Shown piece by piece: positions 15,816 to 24,372 of a DNA stretch of 47,115 nt. The stretch's first letter is position 1; every line of letters starts with the position of its first letter. Origin of the DNA: Falsiroseomonas selenitidurans (GTDB taxonomy: Bacteria > Pseudomonadota > Alphaproteobacteria > Acetobacterales > Acetobacteraceae); NCBI RefSeq assembly GCF_012103215.1, contig NZ_JAAVNE010000043.1:1-47115 (forward strand), in the 5' to 3' direction. The notes beneath the pieces were generated by a model that was given only the letters and a program-made list of their open reading frames with translations, made no database searches and was not told the origin of the DNA. The translations under genes and the position numbers were made by a program.

Positions 15816-16511
15816 TCAGCGGGGCCGCAGCACGGCGATCGCGGCGACGCTGGCGGCCACCACCGCTTCCTCGGCCACCGCCACCGGCGGGGCGGCGGCG
15901 CTGGCGGAGCGCGCCATCATGGCCATTGGCCGCGGGCCACGGTCCGGCGCCTCGATCCGCACCTCCTGCAGCCCGGCCACCTGCAGGCCAAGCTGGGCGG
16001 CGACGGCAGCGGCGCGGCGGCCGAGCGCCTCCAGCGCCAGGCGGGAGGCTTCCTCCCGCGCCAGGCGGGTCGTCTCTCGCGTCAGGGTCCAGTCCAGCGA
16101 CTGCATCGCCAGGCCCTGGCCCTGCAGCGCCCCGGCCAACTCCAGCAGCGCCGGGGCGGCGGCGCCGCGCAGCGTCAGGGTCTGGCTGGCCTGCCAGGCC
16201 CGCGCCTCCTCCACCCGCCCGGTCCAGTAGCCGCCGGTCGAGACCTGCACCCCCGGCACCGCCTGGGCACGGGACAGGGCGGCGGTGATGGCGCGGTTCA
16301 CCGAATCCTGCGCCGCGGCGGCGGTGCCGGCGCGGGATTCGGCGCGCAGCACCGCCACCACCTGGTCCGGGGCGCGCGTCACCTCCGCCGTCTCGGCGAT
16401 GTGCAGCAGGGTCTCCGCCAGACCGGGGGCTTGGGGGGCCGGCTGGGCCTGCGCGGCGGGCGCCAGCAGCAGGATGGGGGCCAGCAGCAGGGCGCGGATC
16501 GGATGCAGCAT
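15816..16511 (-). CDS. Periplasmic SIMPL-domain (DUF541) protein
   Basis: A 231-residue exported protein. A signal peptide (LHPIRALLLAPILLLAPAAQAQ) is followed by a SIMPL/DUF541 domain with the usual oscillating beta-alpha pattern: VTRAPDQVVAVLRAESRAGTAAAAQDSVNRAITAAL, the central GVQVSTGGYWTGRV and the closing LALEALGRRAAAVAAQLGLQVAGLQEVRIE. GGAGGA lies 6 nt before the ATG at 16511, supporting that start although the frame is open far upstream. SIMPL proteins such as BP26 and YggE assemble into oligomeric rings in the periplasm and are linked to oxidative stress resistance, but the molecular role is not known. It is divergent from the amidohydrolase gene. Confidence 0.85.
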   Translation of the reverse strand: MLHPIRALLLAPILLLAPAAQAQPAPQAPGLAETLLHIAETAEVTRAPDQVVAVLRAESRAGTAAAAQDSVNRAITAALSRAQAVPGVQVSTGGYWTGRVEEARAWQASQTLTLRGAAAPALLELAGALQGQGLAMQSLDWTLTRETTRLAREEASRLALEALGRRAAAVAAQLGLQVAGLQEVRIEAPDRGPRPMAMMARSASAAAPPVAVAEEAVVAASVAAIAVLRPR

Positions 16512-16667
16512 GCGGATTCCTCCGGGGTGTTGGCGCAGCCTCGGTCGATCCTGCGTCAGGAACACGGCAGCCGCGTGGAAGACGATTGACGGTTGCGCGA
16601 TGCGGCTCGACCCTCGCCCGGGCATCGTGCGGCGCCGGCCGCCTGCCGGGCCAGGCAAGGAACCGAC

Positions 16668-18083
16668 ATGACCGATCTTCTCCTCCGCGGCGGCGTCGTC
16701 ATCACCATGGACCCGGCACGCCGCGTGCTGCCGGATGGCGCGGTGGCCATCAAGGATGGCCGCATCCAGGCCGTCGGCCCAAGGGCGGAGGTGGAGGCGG
16801 CGCATCCGGACGCCGCGCAGGTGATCGAGGCGCGCGGCCGCGCCATCCTGCCCGGGCTGATCGACGGCCACGCCCATGCCGGGCACGGCCTGGTCAAGAC
16901 GCTCGGCAACAACGACAGCGCCGCCTGGACCGAGGCCTGCCGGGTGATCTACACGCTCGCCTCCCCGCCCAGCTTCTGGCGGGCGGAGGCGAAGCTCGCG
17001 GCCTTTGAACGCCTGCGCTTCGGGGTCACCACCGGCGTCTCGCTGCTCGGCGGCGGCGACAGCATCGGCCGGGTGGACGACATTGCCTTCACCGATGCGC
17101 ATGCGCAGGCGACGGAGGCGGTGGGCATCCGGTCCATCCTCGTGCTCGGCCCGACGCGCCCGCCCTTCCCGCGCCCCTATGTCGGACCGGATGGCGTTGA
17201 GCGCCCCGTCTCCTTCGAACAGCAGCTCGATGTCATCACCGCCGGCGTCGAGACCTGGCACGACAAGGGCCGGGTGAAGGTGGCCACCCTGATGCCGGTG
17301 TACCGGGAGGCGAAGCACGACCCGGCGAAGGTGAAGGAGATCGAGCGCCAGGGGCATCTGGTGCGGGAGGCCGGGCGGTCCCGCGGCGCCGCCTTCCACC
17401 AGGATGGCCACCGCCAGGGCAGCATCGAGATGGCGGACCGGATGTTCGGCCTGCTCGGCCCCGATGCCTGGCTCAGCCACTGCACCGAGCTGACGGAGGC
17501 GGATATCGAGACGCTGGTCCGCACCGGGGCCAGCGTGGTGCACAACCCCTCCGCCATCGCCGCCGTGCGCGGCTACTGCCCGGCGCCGCGGATGATGGAG
17601 GCGGGGATCACGGTGATGATCGGCTCCGACGCCACGGCGCCGGACCGCTCCGGCGACATGTTCCGCCACATGTTCCAGTGCATCCGCCTGCACCAGCGGC
17701 ATTACCGCGACGAGACGGTGCTGCCGCCGGGCAAGGCGCTGGAGATGGTGACGATCGACGCCGCGCGCGGGCTCGGCCTGGGCCACGAGATCGGCAGCCT
17801 GGAGCCGGGCAAGCTGGCGGATGTCATCACCGTCGATCTCTCCGCGCCGCACATGGTGCCGGCGAACATGCCGGTGGCGCGCGTGGTCTATTTCGCCAAT
17901 GGGCATGACGTGGTGGATGTGGTGGTGGGCGGCGACGTGCTGATGCGCAACCGCACCTGCCCGCAGCTTGACGCGACGGAGATCGCCACCGCCGCGTGGC
18001 GGGAGACGGATGCGATGCTGGACCGCGCGAAGCTGCGCCACCTGGCGGTGGAGGATCCGGGCTGGGGGCTGGTGCGGCGCTGA
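16668..18083 (+). CDS. Amidohydrolase of the TrzA/SsnA/ATZ-like group
   Basis: A 471-residue metal-dependent hydrolase with a TIM barrel flanked by the small beta domain split between the termini. Metal ligands are visible: HAH (68-70), His244 in AFHQDGH, His271 in LSHCTEL and Asp321 in GSDATAPDRSGD. Family deaminases usually have HxxE at the third position to shuttle a proton; here it is HQDGH, so deaminase activity is doubtful and hydrolysis of a cyclic amide, chloro or ester group is possible. AAGGA precedes the ATG at 16668; the frame is open from 16593 but without a ribosome-binding site. It is the first gene of a plus-strand run with a TctC-type binding protein and an enolase-superfamily enzyme. 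Substrate unknown. Confidence 0.85.
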   Translation: MTDLLLRGGVVITMDPARRVLPDGAVAIKDGRIQAVGPRAEVEAAHPDAAQVIEARGRAILPGLIDGHAHAGHGLVKTLGNNDSAAWTEACRVIYTLASPPSFWRAEAKLAAFERLRFGVTTGVSLLGGGDSIGRVDDIAFTDAHAQATEAVGIRSILVLGPTRPPFPRPYVGPDGVERPVSFEQQLDVITAGVETWHDKGRVKVATLMPVYREAKHDPAKVKEIERQGHLVREAGRSRGAAFHQDGHRQGSIEMADRMFGLLGPDAWLSHCTELTEADIETLVRTGASVVHNPSAIAAVRGYCPAPRMMEAGITVMIGSDATAPDRSGDMFRHMFQCIRLHQRHYRDETVLPPGKALEMVTIDAARGLGLGHEIGSLEPGKLADVITVDLSAPHMVPANMPVARVVYFANGHDVVDVVVGGDVLMRNRTCPQLDATEIATAAWRETDAMLDRAKLRHLAVEDPGWGLVRR

Positions 18084-18180
18084 AGGGGGCGCGCGCCAGG
18101 CCCCCCGCCCCAAAGGCTGGCACCGGCCGCCGCCTCGCGCCATGATGCCGCCGGGAAACGTCCGGAACGGAGAACGGCAC

Positions 18181-19158
18181 ATGCCGCAACGTCGCACCCT
18201 GCTGGCCTCGGCCCTGGCGGGCCTAGTCGCGCCTCGCCTGGCCCTCGCCCAATCCTGGCCCACGCGGCCGGTCCGCATCGTCGAGCCGGGCGCGCCCGGC
18301 GGCGGCAACGACACCACCATCCGGCTTTTCGCCCCGCATCTGGACCGTGCCTTCGGCCAGTCCTTCGTCATCGACAACCGCCCCGGCGCGGGCGGCCGCG
18401 TCGGCGTGGAGAACGCCTTCCGCGCGGCACCGGACGGCAGCACGCTGCTGCTGGGCAATGCCGGCTCCAACGGCATCAACGCCGCGATCTACCCCGACCT
18501 GCCCTATGACCTGGCGAACGACTTCACGCCGGTCTCGCTGCTGGTCACCGGCCCCAACGCGCTGGTGGTGAACCCGCGCATCTTCCCGGTGGAGGACGTC
18601 GCCGGGCTGATCGCCGCCATCAAGCAGAAGCCGGCCAACCACTACAATTACGGCAGCGGCGGCGTCGGCTCCTCCGCCCATCTCTCGGCCGAGCTGTTCT
18701 GCATGATGGCCGGCGTGCGGATGGAACACATCCCCTATCGCGGCGCCTCGCAGATGGGCCAGGCGGTGATCACCGGGGACGCACCCTTCCTCATCGCCAA
18801 CATGGTCAACATCATGCCCTTCGTCACCCGCGGCGAGGTGAAGCTGCTGGCGGTGACCAGCATGGAACGCTGGGCCGACACGCCGAATGTGCCGACGCTG
18901 CATGAATCCGGCCTCGCGGGATTCGAGACCATCGCCTGGAACGCGCTGTTCGGCCCGCCCGGCCTGCCGCGGATGGTGGTGGACCGGCTGGTGCCGGAAC
19001 TGCAGCGCATCGGCCAGTTGCCGGAGGTGAAGGACCGCGTGAAGCTGATCGGCGGCCAGGTGGTGACCAGCACGCCGGAAGTGCTGCAGGCACGCGTGCG
19101 CAGCGACATCGCCAAGTGGAAGGATTTGGCGACACGCGCGAATATCCGCATCACATGA
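18181..19158 (+). CDS. Tripartite tricarboxylate transporter substrate-binding protein (Bug/TctC family)
   Basis: A 325-residue periplasmic binding protein with a signal peptide (MPQRRTLLASALAGLVAPRLALAQ). Bug-family landmarks are PVRIVEPGAPGGGNDTTIRLFAPHL, VIDNRPGAGGRVGVENAFRAAPDGSTLLLG, YPDLPYDLANDFTPVSLL, NYGSGGVGSSAHLSAELF and HIPYRGASQMGQAVITGD. Such proteins bind carboxylic acids through two ordered waters and feed the TctAB permease, which is not encoded here. Orphan members are abundant in beta- and alphaproteobacteria. The stop overlaps the start of the next gene as ATGA, so the enolase-superfamily enzyme is translationally coupled; its substrate, or the amidohydrolase product, is the best guess for the ligand. 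CGGAACGGAG upstream is a moderate ribosome-binding site. Confidence 0.92.
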   Translation: MPQRRTLLASALAGLVAPRLALAQSWPTRPVRIVEPGAPGGGNDTTIRLFAPHLDRAFGQSFVIDNRPGAGGRVGVENAFRAAPDGSTLLLGNAGSNGINAAIYPDLPYDLANDFTPVSLLVTGPNALVVNPRIFPVEDVAGLIAAIKQKPANHYNYGSGGVGSSAHLSAELFCMMAGVRMEHIPYRGASQMGQAVITGDAPFLIANMVNIMPFVTRGEVKLLAVTSMERWADTPNVPTLHESGLAGFETIAWNALFGPPGLPRMVVDRLVPELQRIGQLPEVKDRVKLIGGQVVTSTPEVLQARVRSDIAKWKDLATRANIRIT

Positions 19159-20300
19159 AGATCGAGCAGATCGCCTTCCGCGGCTTCAACGTCACGCCGA
19201 AGACCAACTGGTGCTTCCTGGAGGTGCGGACGGCGGATGGCCGCACGGGCCTCGGCGAATGCACCCTGTCGAACCAGGAACCGCTGGTGCAGGCGGAGGT
19301 GGCGCGGCTGGAGGCGATGCTGCGCGGCGCCGATGCGCGGGACCGCAACCGCATCGCCCGCGCCCTGCCGCATGCGCCGGGCGGGCTGGTGGCACTGACC
19401 GCGCTCTCCGCCCTGGACCAGGCGCTCTGCGACCTGGCGGCGCAGCGGAACGGGGAGCCGCTATACCGGCTGCTCGGCGGCGCCTTCACCGACGCCGTGC
19501 GGCTCTATGCCAACATCAACCGCGGTGCCAACCCGCGCACCCCGGAAGGCTTTGCCGCCGCCGCCCGGCGCGCCCTGGCGGAGGGCTTCGGCGGCGTGAA
19601 GCTGGCGCCGTTCGAACCGATGGTGTGGGAGGATGGCCGCACGCCGGCCAACCGCGCCGCCTATGCGGCAGGCCTGGCGCGGATCGCCGCCGTGCGGGAG
19701 GCCATCGGGCGGGATGTGGATTTGATGGTGGACGCGCATTGGCGGTTTTCCCCCGGCGGCGCGGCGCAGCTGATCCGCGATGTGGCGGACGCCGATCTGT
19801 TCTGGCTGGAATGCCCGGTGGCGGAGGCGAACCATGCCGAGATCGCCCGGCTGCGCGGCCTGGCCAATGCGCGCGGCATGCGGCTGGCCGGGGCCGAGAG
19901 CCTGTCGGGCCTGGCCGCCTATCGCCCGCTGGTGGAAGCCGGCTGCTACGACGTGCTGATGCCCGATGCCAAGCACGCCGGCGGGCTGGAGGAGATCCGC
20001 CGCATCGCCGCCCTGGCGCAGACGGCGGGGGTGGAGATCGCGCCGCACAACCCCACCGGGCCGGTCTGCCACGCCCATTCCGTGCATCTCTGCGCCACCA
20101 TCCCGAACTTCCTGGTGCTGGAAGTGCAGTATGGGGAAACGGAGGCCTTCTTCGACATCGTCGCCGGGGAAAGCCTGCGCTTCGTGGAGGGCACGGCACC
20201 GCTGCCGCAGGCGGCGGGGCTGGGCATCACGCTGAATCCGGGCGCGATTCCAGCGTGGAAACGCATGGACCGCCCTTGGCTGGACCCGCGCCTGGGCTGA
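19155..20300 (+). CDS. Enolase-superfamily enzyme (mandelate racemase/muconate lactonizing family)
   Basis: A 381-residue enzyme starting at the ATG at 19155, which overlaps the preceding stop. The N-terminal capping domain contains GLGECTLSNQEPL. The barrel domain supplies metal ligands Asp193 (MVDAHWRF), Glu219 (WLECPVAE) and Glu248 (GAESLSG), an Asp271-Lys273 pair (PDAKHAGG) and His298 in IAPHNPTGPV. The general-base motif is KLA (Lys149-x-Ala151) rather than KxK, so one acid/base position differs from mandelate racemase. The PHNPTGPV motif recalls sugar-acid dehydratases. A dehydratase or racemase acting on a hydroxy or sugar acid is inferred; the substrate cannot be named. It sits between a carboxylate-binding protein and a DMT transporter. 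Confidence 0.88.
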   Translation: MKIEQIAFRGFNVTPKTNWCFLEVRTADGRTGLGECTLSNQEPLVQAEVARLEAMLRGADARDRNRIARALPHAPGGLVALTALSALDQALCDLAAQRNGEPLYRLLGGAFTDAVRLYANINRGANPRTPEGFAAAARRALAEGFGGVKLAPFEPMVWEDGRTPANRAAYAAGLARIAAVREAIGRDVDLMVDAHWRFSPGGAAQLIRDVADADLFWLECPVAEANHAEIARLRGLANARGMRLAGAESLSGLAAYRPLVEAGCYDVLMPDAKHAGGLEEIRRIAALAQTAGVEIAPHNPTGPVCHAHSVHLCATIPNFLVLEVQYGETEAFFDIVAGESLRFVEGTAPLPQAAGLGITLNPGAIPAWKRMDRPWLDPRLG

Positions 20301-20369
20301 TAACCATCGCATGATGGCATCGGCTGCCCGCTTCGTGTCGCGCCCGTCGCCGGCCGGGCGGCTGCCCGC

Positions 20370-21281
20370 GTGATGTCCGGCTGGGTCGGCTTCACCGTCT
20401 CCGCCGCGCTGTTCCAGTGCTGGCGCACCGCGCAGCAGCAGAAGTTGCGCGGGCAGCTTTCGGTCAATGGCGCCGGCGTGGTGCGCTATTTGTACGGCGT
20501 GCCGGTGGGGCTGCTGATCTTCGGCCTCTATGCCGCGACCTTCGGCGGCACGCTGCCGGCGCTGACGCTCCCGGTGCTGGCGCTCTGCGCCATCGGCGGC
20601 TTCGGGCAGATCCTCGGCACCAACCTGCTCATCATGGCCTTCGGGCATCGCAACTTCGCCGTCGGCACCGCCTATTCCAAGACCGAGGCGATGCAGGCCG
20701 CCATCGTCGCCACGCTGCTGCTGGGCGAGCACCTGTCGCTGTTCTCCTGGCTGGGCATCGCGGTCGGCGTCGGCGGCGTGCTGTACCTGTCGCTGGCCGG
20801 TCGCGGCACCAGGCCGGCGGAGCTGCTGCGCGGCATCACCCAGCCGGCGGCGCTCTGCGGCATCGGCGCCGGCTTCTGCTTCGGCGTCACCGGCGTGCTC
20901 ATCAAGATGGCGAACCAGGAAATGCCGGGCGCCGATGTGATCTTCAAGGCGCTGCTGATCCTGGTGATCACCAATGCGCTGCAGACGCTGATGCAGGGCG
21001 CCTATCTGGCGGTGAAGGAGCCGGCGCAGTTCCGCGCCGTCTTCGCCACCTGGCGGGACAGCGCGCAGGTCGGCGCACTCTCGGCGCTGGGCTCCGCCTG
21101 CTGGTTCTCCGCCTTCGCGCTGGCCCCCGTGGCGCTGGTGCGCGCGCTGGGGCAGGTGGAGATCCTGTTCACCCTGGCCTTCAGCCGCTTCTACCTGCGG
21201 GAGAAGGCAACGCGCGCCGACGTCATCGGCGCCCTGACCGTGGTGGCCGGCGTGGTGCTGGTGCTGTGGGGAAGCCGCTGA
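20370..21281 (+). CDS. DMT-superfamily (EamA-like) transporter
   Basis: A roughly 303-residue membrane protein with ten predicted helices arranged as two five-helix EamA repeats. The second half ends AFALAPVALVRALGQVEILFTLAFSRFYLREKATRADVIGALTVVAGVVLVLWG, the typical closing pattern of the second repeat. GTG at 20370 and ATG at 20373 are adjacent possible starts. The stop overlaps the next ATG as TGATG, indicating coupling with the D-aminopeptidase. Family members export or import small metabolites, often amino acids or their relatives. In this context, uptake or efflux of the D-amino acid produced by the next gene is plausible, but that is inference from position. Confidence 0.85.
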   Translation: MMSGWVGFTVSAALFQCWRTAQQQKLRGQLSVNGAGVVRYLYGVPVGLLIFGLYAATFGGTLPALTLPVLALCAIGGFGQILGTNLLIMAFGHRNFAVGTAYSKTEAMQAAIVATLLLGEHLSLFSWLGIAVGVGGVLYLSLAGRGTRPAELLRGITQPAALCGIGAGFCFGVTGVLIKMANQEMPGADVIFKALLILVITNALQTLMQGAYLAVKEPAQFRAVFATWRDSAQVGALSALGSACWFSAFALAPVALVRALGQVEILFTLAFSRFYLREKATRADVIGALTVVAGVVLVLWGSR

Positions 21282-22843
21282 TGTCCGCCCCGTTCGAGAC
21301 CCGCCTCGACCCGATCCTGCGCGACCTGCCGCGCCGCTACCCCGGCCCCGGCGGTGCCATCGCCGTGCTGCGGGAAGGCGCCGTGCTGGTGCGCCATGCC
21401 TGGGGCTATGCCAATGCCGAGCGCCGCATTCCCTTCACGCCGCGCACCCTGTTCCGCCTGTGCTCCATCACCAAGCAGTTCACCTGCGGCGCGATGCTCG
21501 CCGCGGTGGGCCAGCCGGAGGCGCTGGATGCCGCCATCCGCGCCCGCCTGCCGCTGCTGGGGGAGGCAGCGCCGCCGGCGCGGCTGCTGGCGCACAACCA
21601 GTCCGGCCTGCGGGACTACTGGGCGGTGGCCATGCTGCACGGCGCGCCGGCCGAATCGGCCTTTGGCGAGGTGGAGGCCGCACGCGTCATCGCCGGCACT
21701 TCCAGCCTGCATTTTGCCCCCGGCACCCGGTATGCCTACTGCAACCAGAATTTCCGGCTGATCTCCGATGCCCTGCAGGACGTCACCGGCCGCAGCTTTT
21801 CCGAATTGCTGCGCCGCCACATCTTCGGGCCCGTCGGGATGGAAAGCGCCTTCCTGGCCGCCGAGACCCGCAGCATGCCGGACGGCACGGAGGGCTATGA
21901 GGGCAGCCAGGCCACCGGCTTCCGCCCGGCCGTGAACCGGGTGATCTGGACCGGCGATGCCGGCCTCGGCGCCAGCCTGGACGACCTGATCGCCTGGGAA
22001 CGGCACATCGACGCGAGGCGGGACGATCCGGACAGCCTGCATGCCCGGCTCGCCGCGCCGGTGGCCTTCGCCGATGGCAGCCCGGCCCCCTATGGCTTCG
22101 GCCTCGGCCGTGGCGAGGCCCTCGGCACACCCATCCTCGGCCATGGCGGCGCGCTGCGCGGCTGGCGCAGCCATCGGCTCCATGCGCCGGCGGAGCGGGT
22201 ATCCGTGGTGGTGATGTTCAACCACCTGTCCGATGCGAACGCCGCGGCGATGGAGGCGCTGGCCGCCGTGCTGGGCGCCGCCACGCCGCAGCCCGACGCC
22301 ACGCTGCCGCCGCCCGATTGGCTCGGCGCCTATCGGGAGCCGGAGACGGGACTTGCGGTGCGGCTCGACGCCTCAGGCCCGGGCGCGGTGCGGCTGCGCT
22401 TCGGCCATGGCGCGGAACGTCTGGAGCTGCGCCCGGATGGCGGCGCCGGCACCGGCCGCACCCGGCTGCGGCCGGTGCCGGGGGGGCTGTGGATGGACCG
22501 GCCGCAGGAGAACCAGGCGAGCCTGCTGATGGCCTGCCCCGGCGAGGCCCAGCCCGGCATCGCCGGCCGCTACCGCTGCGCCGAGCTGGAGGCCGAGCTG
22601 CTGGTGACGGAGGCCGGCGGCGTCGCCTATGGCGGCTTTTCGGGATTTCTCGGCCAAGGGCGGATGGAGCTGCTGGAGCCGATCGGGCCGGATCTCTGGG
22701 CGCTGCCCTGCTGGCGTGCCCTGGACCATACCCCGCCGGGCGACTGGACCCTGGCCTTCCGGCGCGGGCCGGATGGCGCGGTCACCGGGGTGGGGGTGGG
22801 GTGCTGGCTGGCGCGGGGGCTTTCGTACGAGCGGGTAGGGTAG
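21281..22843 (+). CDS. dap: D-aminopeptidase (S12 penicillin-recognising family)
   Basis: A 520-residue serine hydrolase matching the Brucella/Ochrobactrum D-stereospecific aminopeptidase in length and catalytic numbering: Ser62 and Lys65 in SITK, Tyr153 in YCN and His288 in HGG. It releases N-terminal D-alanine and similar D-residues from peptides, amides and esters (EC 3.4.11.19). The catalytic domain spans about 1-330. The rest forms two eight-strand beta-barrel domains, B and C, which regulate access to the site. There is no signal peptide, so it is cytoplasmic. The ATG at 21281 overlaps the transporter stop. Together these suggest use of D-amino-acid amides or peptides, for example from peptidoglycan. 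Confidence in family is high; the physiological substrate is unknown. Confidence 0.92.
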   Translation: MSAPFETRLDPILRDLPRRYPGPGGAIAVLREGAVLVRHAWGYANAERRIPFTPRTLFRLCSITKQFTCGAMLAAVGQPEALDAAIRARLPLLGEAAPPARLLAHNQSGLRDYWAVAMLHGAPAESAFGEVEAARVIAGTSSLHFAPGTRYAYCNQNFRLISDALQDVTGRSFSELLRRHIFGPVGMESAFLAAETRSMPDGTEGYEGSQATGFRPAVNRVIWTGDAGLGASLDDLIAWERHIDARRDDPDSLHARLAAPVAFADGSPAPYGFGLGRGEALGTPILGHGGALRGWRSHRLHAPAERVSVVVMFNHLSDANAAAMEALAAVLGAATPQPDATLPPPDWLGAYREPETGLAVRLDASGPGAVRLRFGHGAERLELRPDGGAGTGRTRLRPVPGGLWMDRPQENQASLLMACPGEAQPGIAGRYRCAELEAELLVTEAGGVAYGGFSGFLGQGRMELLEPIGPDLWALPCWRALDHTPPGDWTLAFRRGPDGAVTGVGVGCWLARGLSYERVG

Positions 22844-22889
22844 CGGCCTCCCCCCACCCCGACCAGCCTTCGGCGTTGCGGCAGTGCCG

Positions 22890-22905
22890 CCCCCCAGCCG
22901 GGGGG
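22890..22905. terminator. GC hairpin between convergent genes
   Basis: CCCCCC-AGCC-GGGGGG lies in the 76-bp gap between the ends of dap (plus) and the amidase gene (minus). It has no T-run on either side. It may terminate both transcripts weakly. Confidence 0.4.
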
Positions 22906-22919
22906 AAGGGCGCCCTGCC

Positions 22920-24320
22920 CTACGCGCCGAAGGGGTCCACCGGGCTCGCCGGCACCCCGGCCGCCTCGATCACCTCCGCCGCGGCGAACAGCAGATCCTC
23001 CCGGTACCGCCCGGCCAGAAGCTGCGCGCCGACCGGCACGCGGCCGACCAGGCCGGTGGTCACCACCAGGCCCGGCAGGCCCATAAGCGGCAGGCCGACC
23101 TGGGTGAGCTGCGCCTCCATGATCTGCCGGAACCGCTCGGGGCTGCTCACATCATCCTGGTCCGGGAAGGGCAGCTCGGCCGAGACCGGGGTGATCGCCA
23201 CCGGATAGCGCTCGAAGAAGGTCATCCAGGCGCGCACGAAGAAGGCGCGCTTCTGCAGCCCGTCCATGAAGGCGTTCAGGTCCGGCTCCGGGCACAACGC
23301 CTCCATCTGCGCGAAGACGAAGCTGGCATCGGGGTCGGCTTCCTGCCGGAAGGCCGCGTTCAGGCCGCGGCGGCTTTCGGCCAGCCACAGCATGGCCTGG
23401 ATGGAAGCAGGCTCCCGCAGCGGCGGGCATTCCACCTCCTCCACCACCCAGCCATCCGCCTCCAGGCGCTTCGCGGCGTCGCGCAGCGCAGCCTCCACCT
23501 CGGGCGCCGTCGGCATGCCCTCGGGCCGGATACACAGCGCCGCGCGCTTTTCCACGGCCGGGCCGGCATGGGCGGCATCGACCCACCAGGGGTCGCGCAC
23601 ATCCCGCGCGCTCATCGCCGCGAAGGCCAGGCGCAGGTCGGCGATGGTGCGCGCGATGGGGCCGGAGACGGCCATCAACTGCCCGCCCACATGCCGCTCC
23701 GCCCCCGAGGCGTTCCAGGCGGGAATCCGCCCGAGCGTCGGCCGCAGCCCATGCACGCCGCAGGCATAGGCCGGGTAGCGGATGGAGCCGCCGATATCCG
23801 TGCCATGCCCCACCGCACCGATGCCCGCCGCCACGCCCGCCGCCGCCCCGCCGGAGGACCCGCCCGGCGTGATGCCCGGATCGCGCGGGTTCTTCGTGTG
23901 CCCGTGCAGACTGTTGCGGCAGAACCAGCGCAGCGAGAAGGCGGGCGTATTGGTCCGCCCCAGCAGCACGGCCCCGGCACGGCGCAAATTCGCCACCACC
24001 GGATTGTCCTGCGTCGCCACCAGATCCTTCTGGATGCGCAGCCCGTTGGTGGTGGCGTAGCCGGTCTGGTCCACATTGACCTTGATGGTCACCGGCACGC
24101 CGGCCATCGGGCCGGGGTCCTCGCCGCGCCCGATCGCCGCATCGATCACGGCGGCCTGGCCCCGCACATCCTCCGGCCGATGGTCCACCACGGCGTTGAT
24201 GGCCGGGTTCGCCGCCTCAAGCCGGGCCAGCGCATCCCGCGCCACCTCCGCAGCGCTCACCTGCCGGCTGCGTACCAGCGCGGCGATCTCGGTGGCGGGC
24301 AGGCGCCAATACTCGGTCAT
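22920..24320 (-). CDS. Amidase signature family enzyme
   Basis: A 466-residue amidase with the Ser-cisSer-Lys triad: Lys80 in VPVTIKVNVD, cis-Ser155 in GGSSGG (154-158 region) and nucleophile Ser179 in GTDIGGSIRYPA. The C-terminal GLPGLVVTTGLVGRVPVGAQLLAGRYREDLLFAAAEVIE is typical. The ATG at 24320 is selected because the upstream frame (to 24488) overlaps the crotonase gene and has no family resemblance. It is the last gene of the minus-strand catabolic run, 52 bp after the crotonase. Amidases of this group hydrolyse simple or aromatic amides to acids; here the acid could enter the adjacent CoA pathway. It is not a GatA: no GatB or GatC is nearby and the neighbours are catabolic. Confidence 0.9.
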   Translation of the reverse strand: MTEYWRLPATEIAALVRSRQVSAAEVARDALARLEAANPAINAVVDHRPEDVRGQAAVIDAAIGRGEDPGPMAGVPVTIKVNVDQTGYATTNGLRIQKDLVATQDNPVVANLRRAGAVLLGRTNTPAFSLRWFCRNSLHGHTKNPRDPGITPGGSSGGAAAGVAAGIGAVGHGTDIGGSIRYPAYACGVHGLRPTLGRIPAWNASGAERHVGGQLMAVSGPIARTIADLRLAFAAMSARDVRDPWWVDAAHAGPAVEKRAALCIRPEGMPTAPEVEAALRDAAKRLEADGWVVEEVECPPLREPASIQAMLWLAESRRGLNAAFRQEADPDASFVFAQMEALCPEPDLNAFMDGLQKRAFFVRAWMTFFERYPVAITPVSAELPFPDQDDVSSPERFRQIMEAQLTQVGLPLMGLPGLVVTTGLVGRVPVGAQLLAGRYREDLLFAAAEVIEAAGVPASPVDPFGA

Positions 24321-24372
24321 CGCGAGACATCCCCTTGCATCCGCATCAGGCTGCGTCGCAAGGGGAGGATGG

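Noticed and set aside
15816..18479. 887-codon minus-strand frame spanning SIMPL and amidohydrolase
   Set aside because: Only the last 231 codons (from ATG 16511, with GGAGGA upstream) are real; the rest is antisense to the amidohydrolase.
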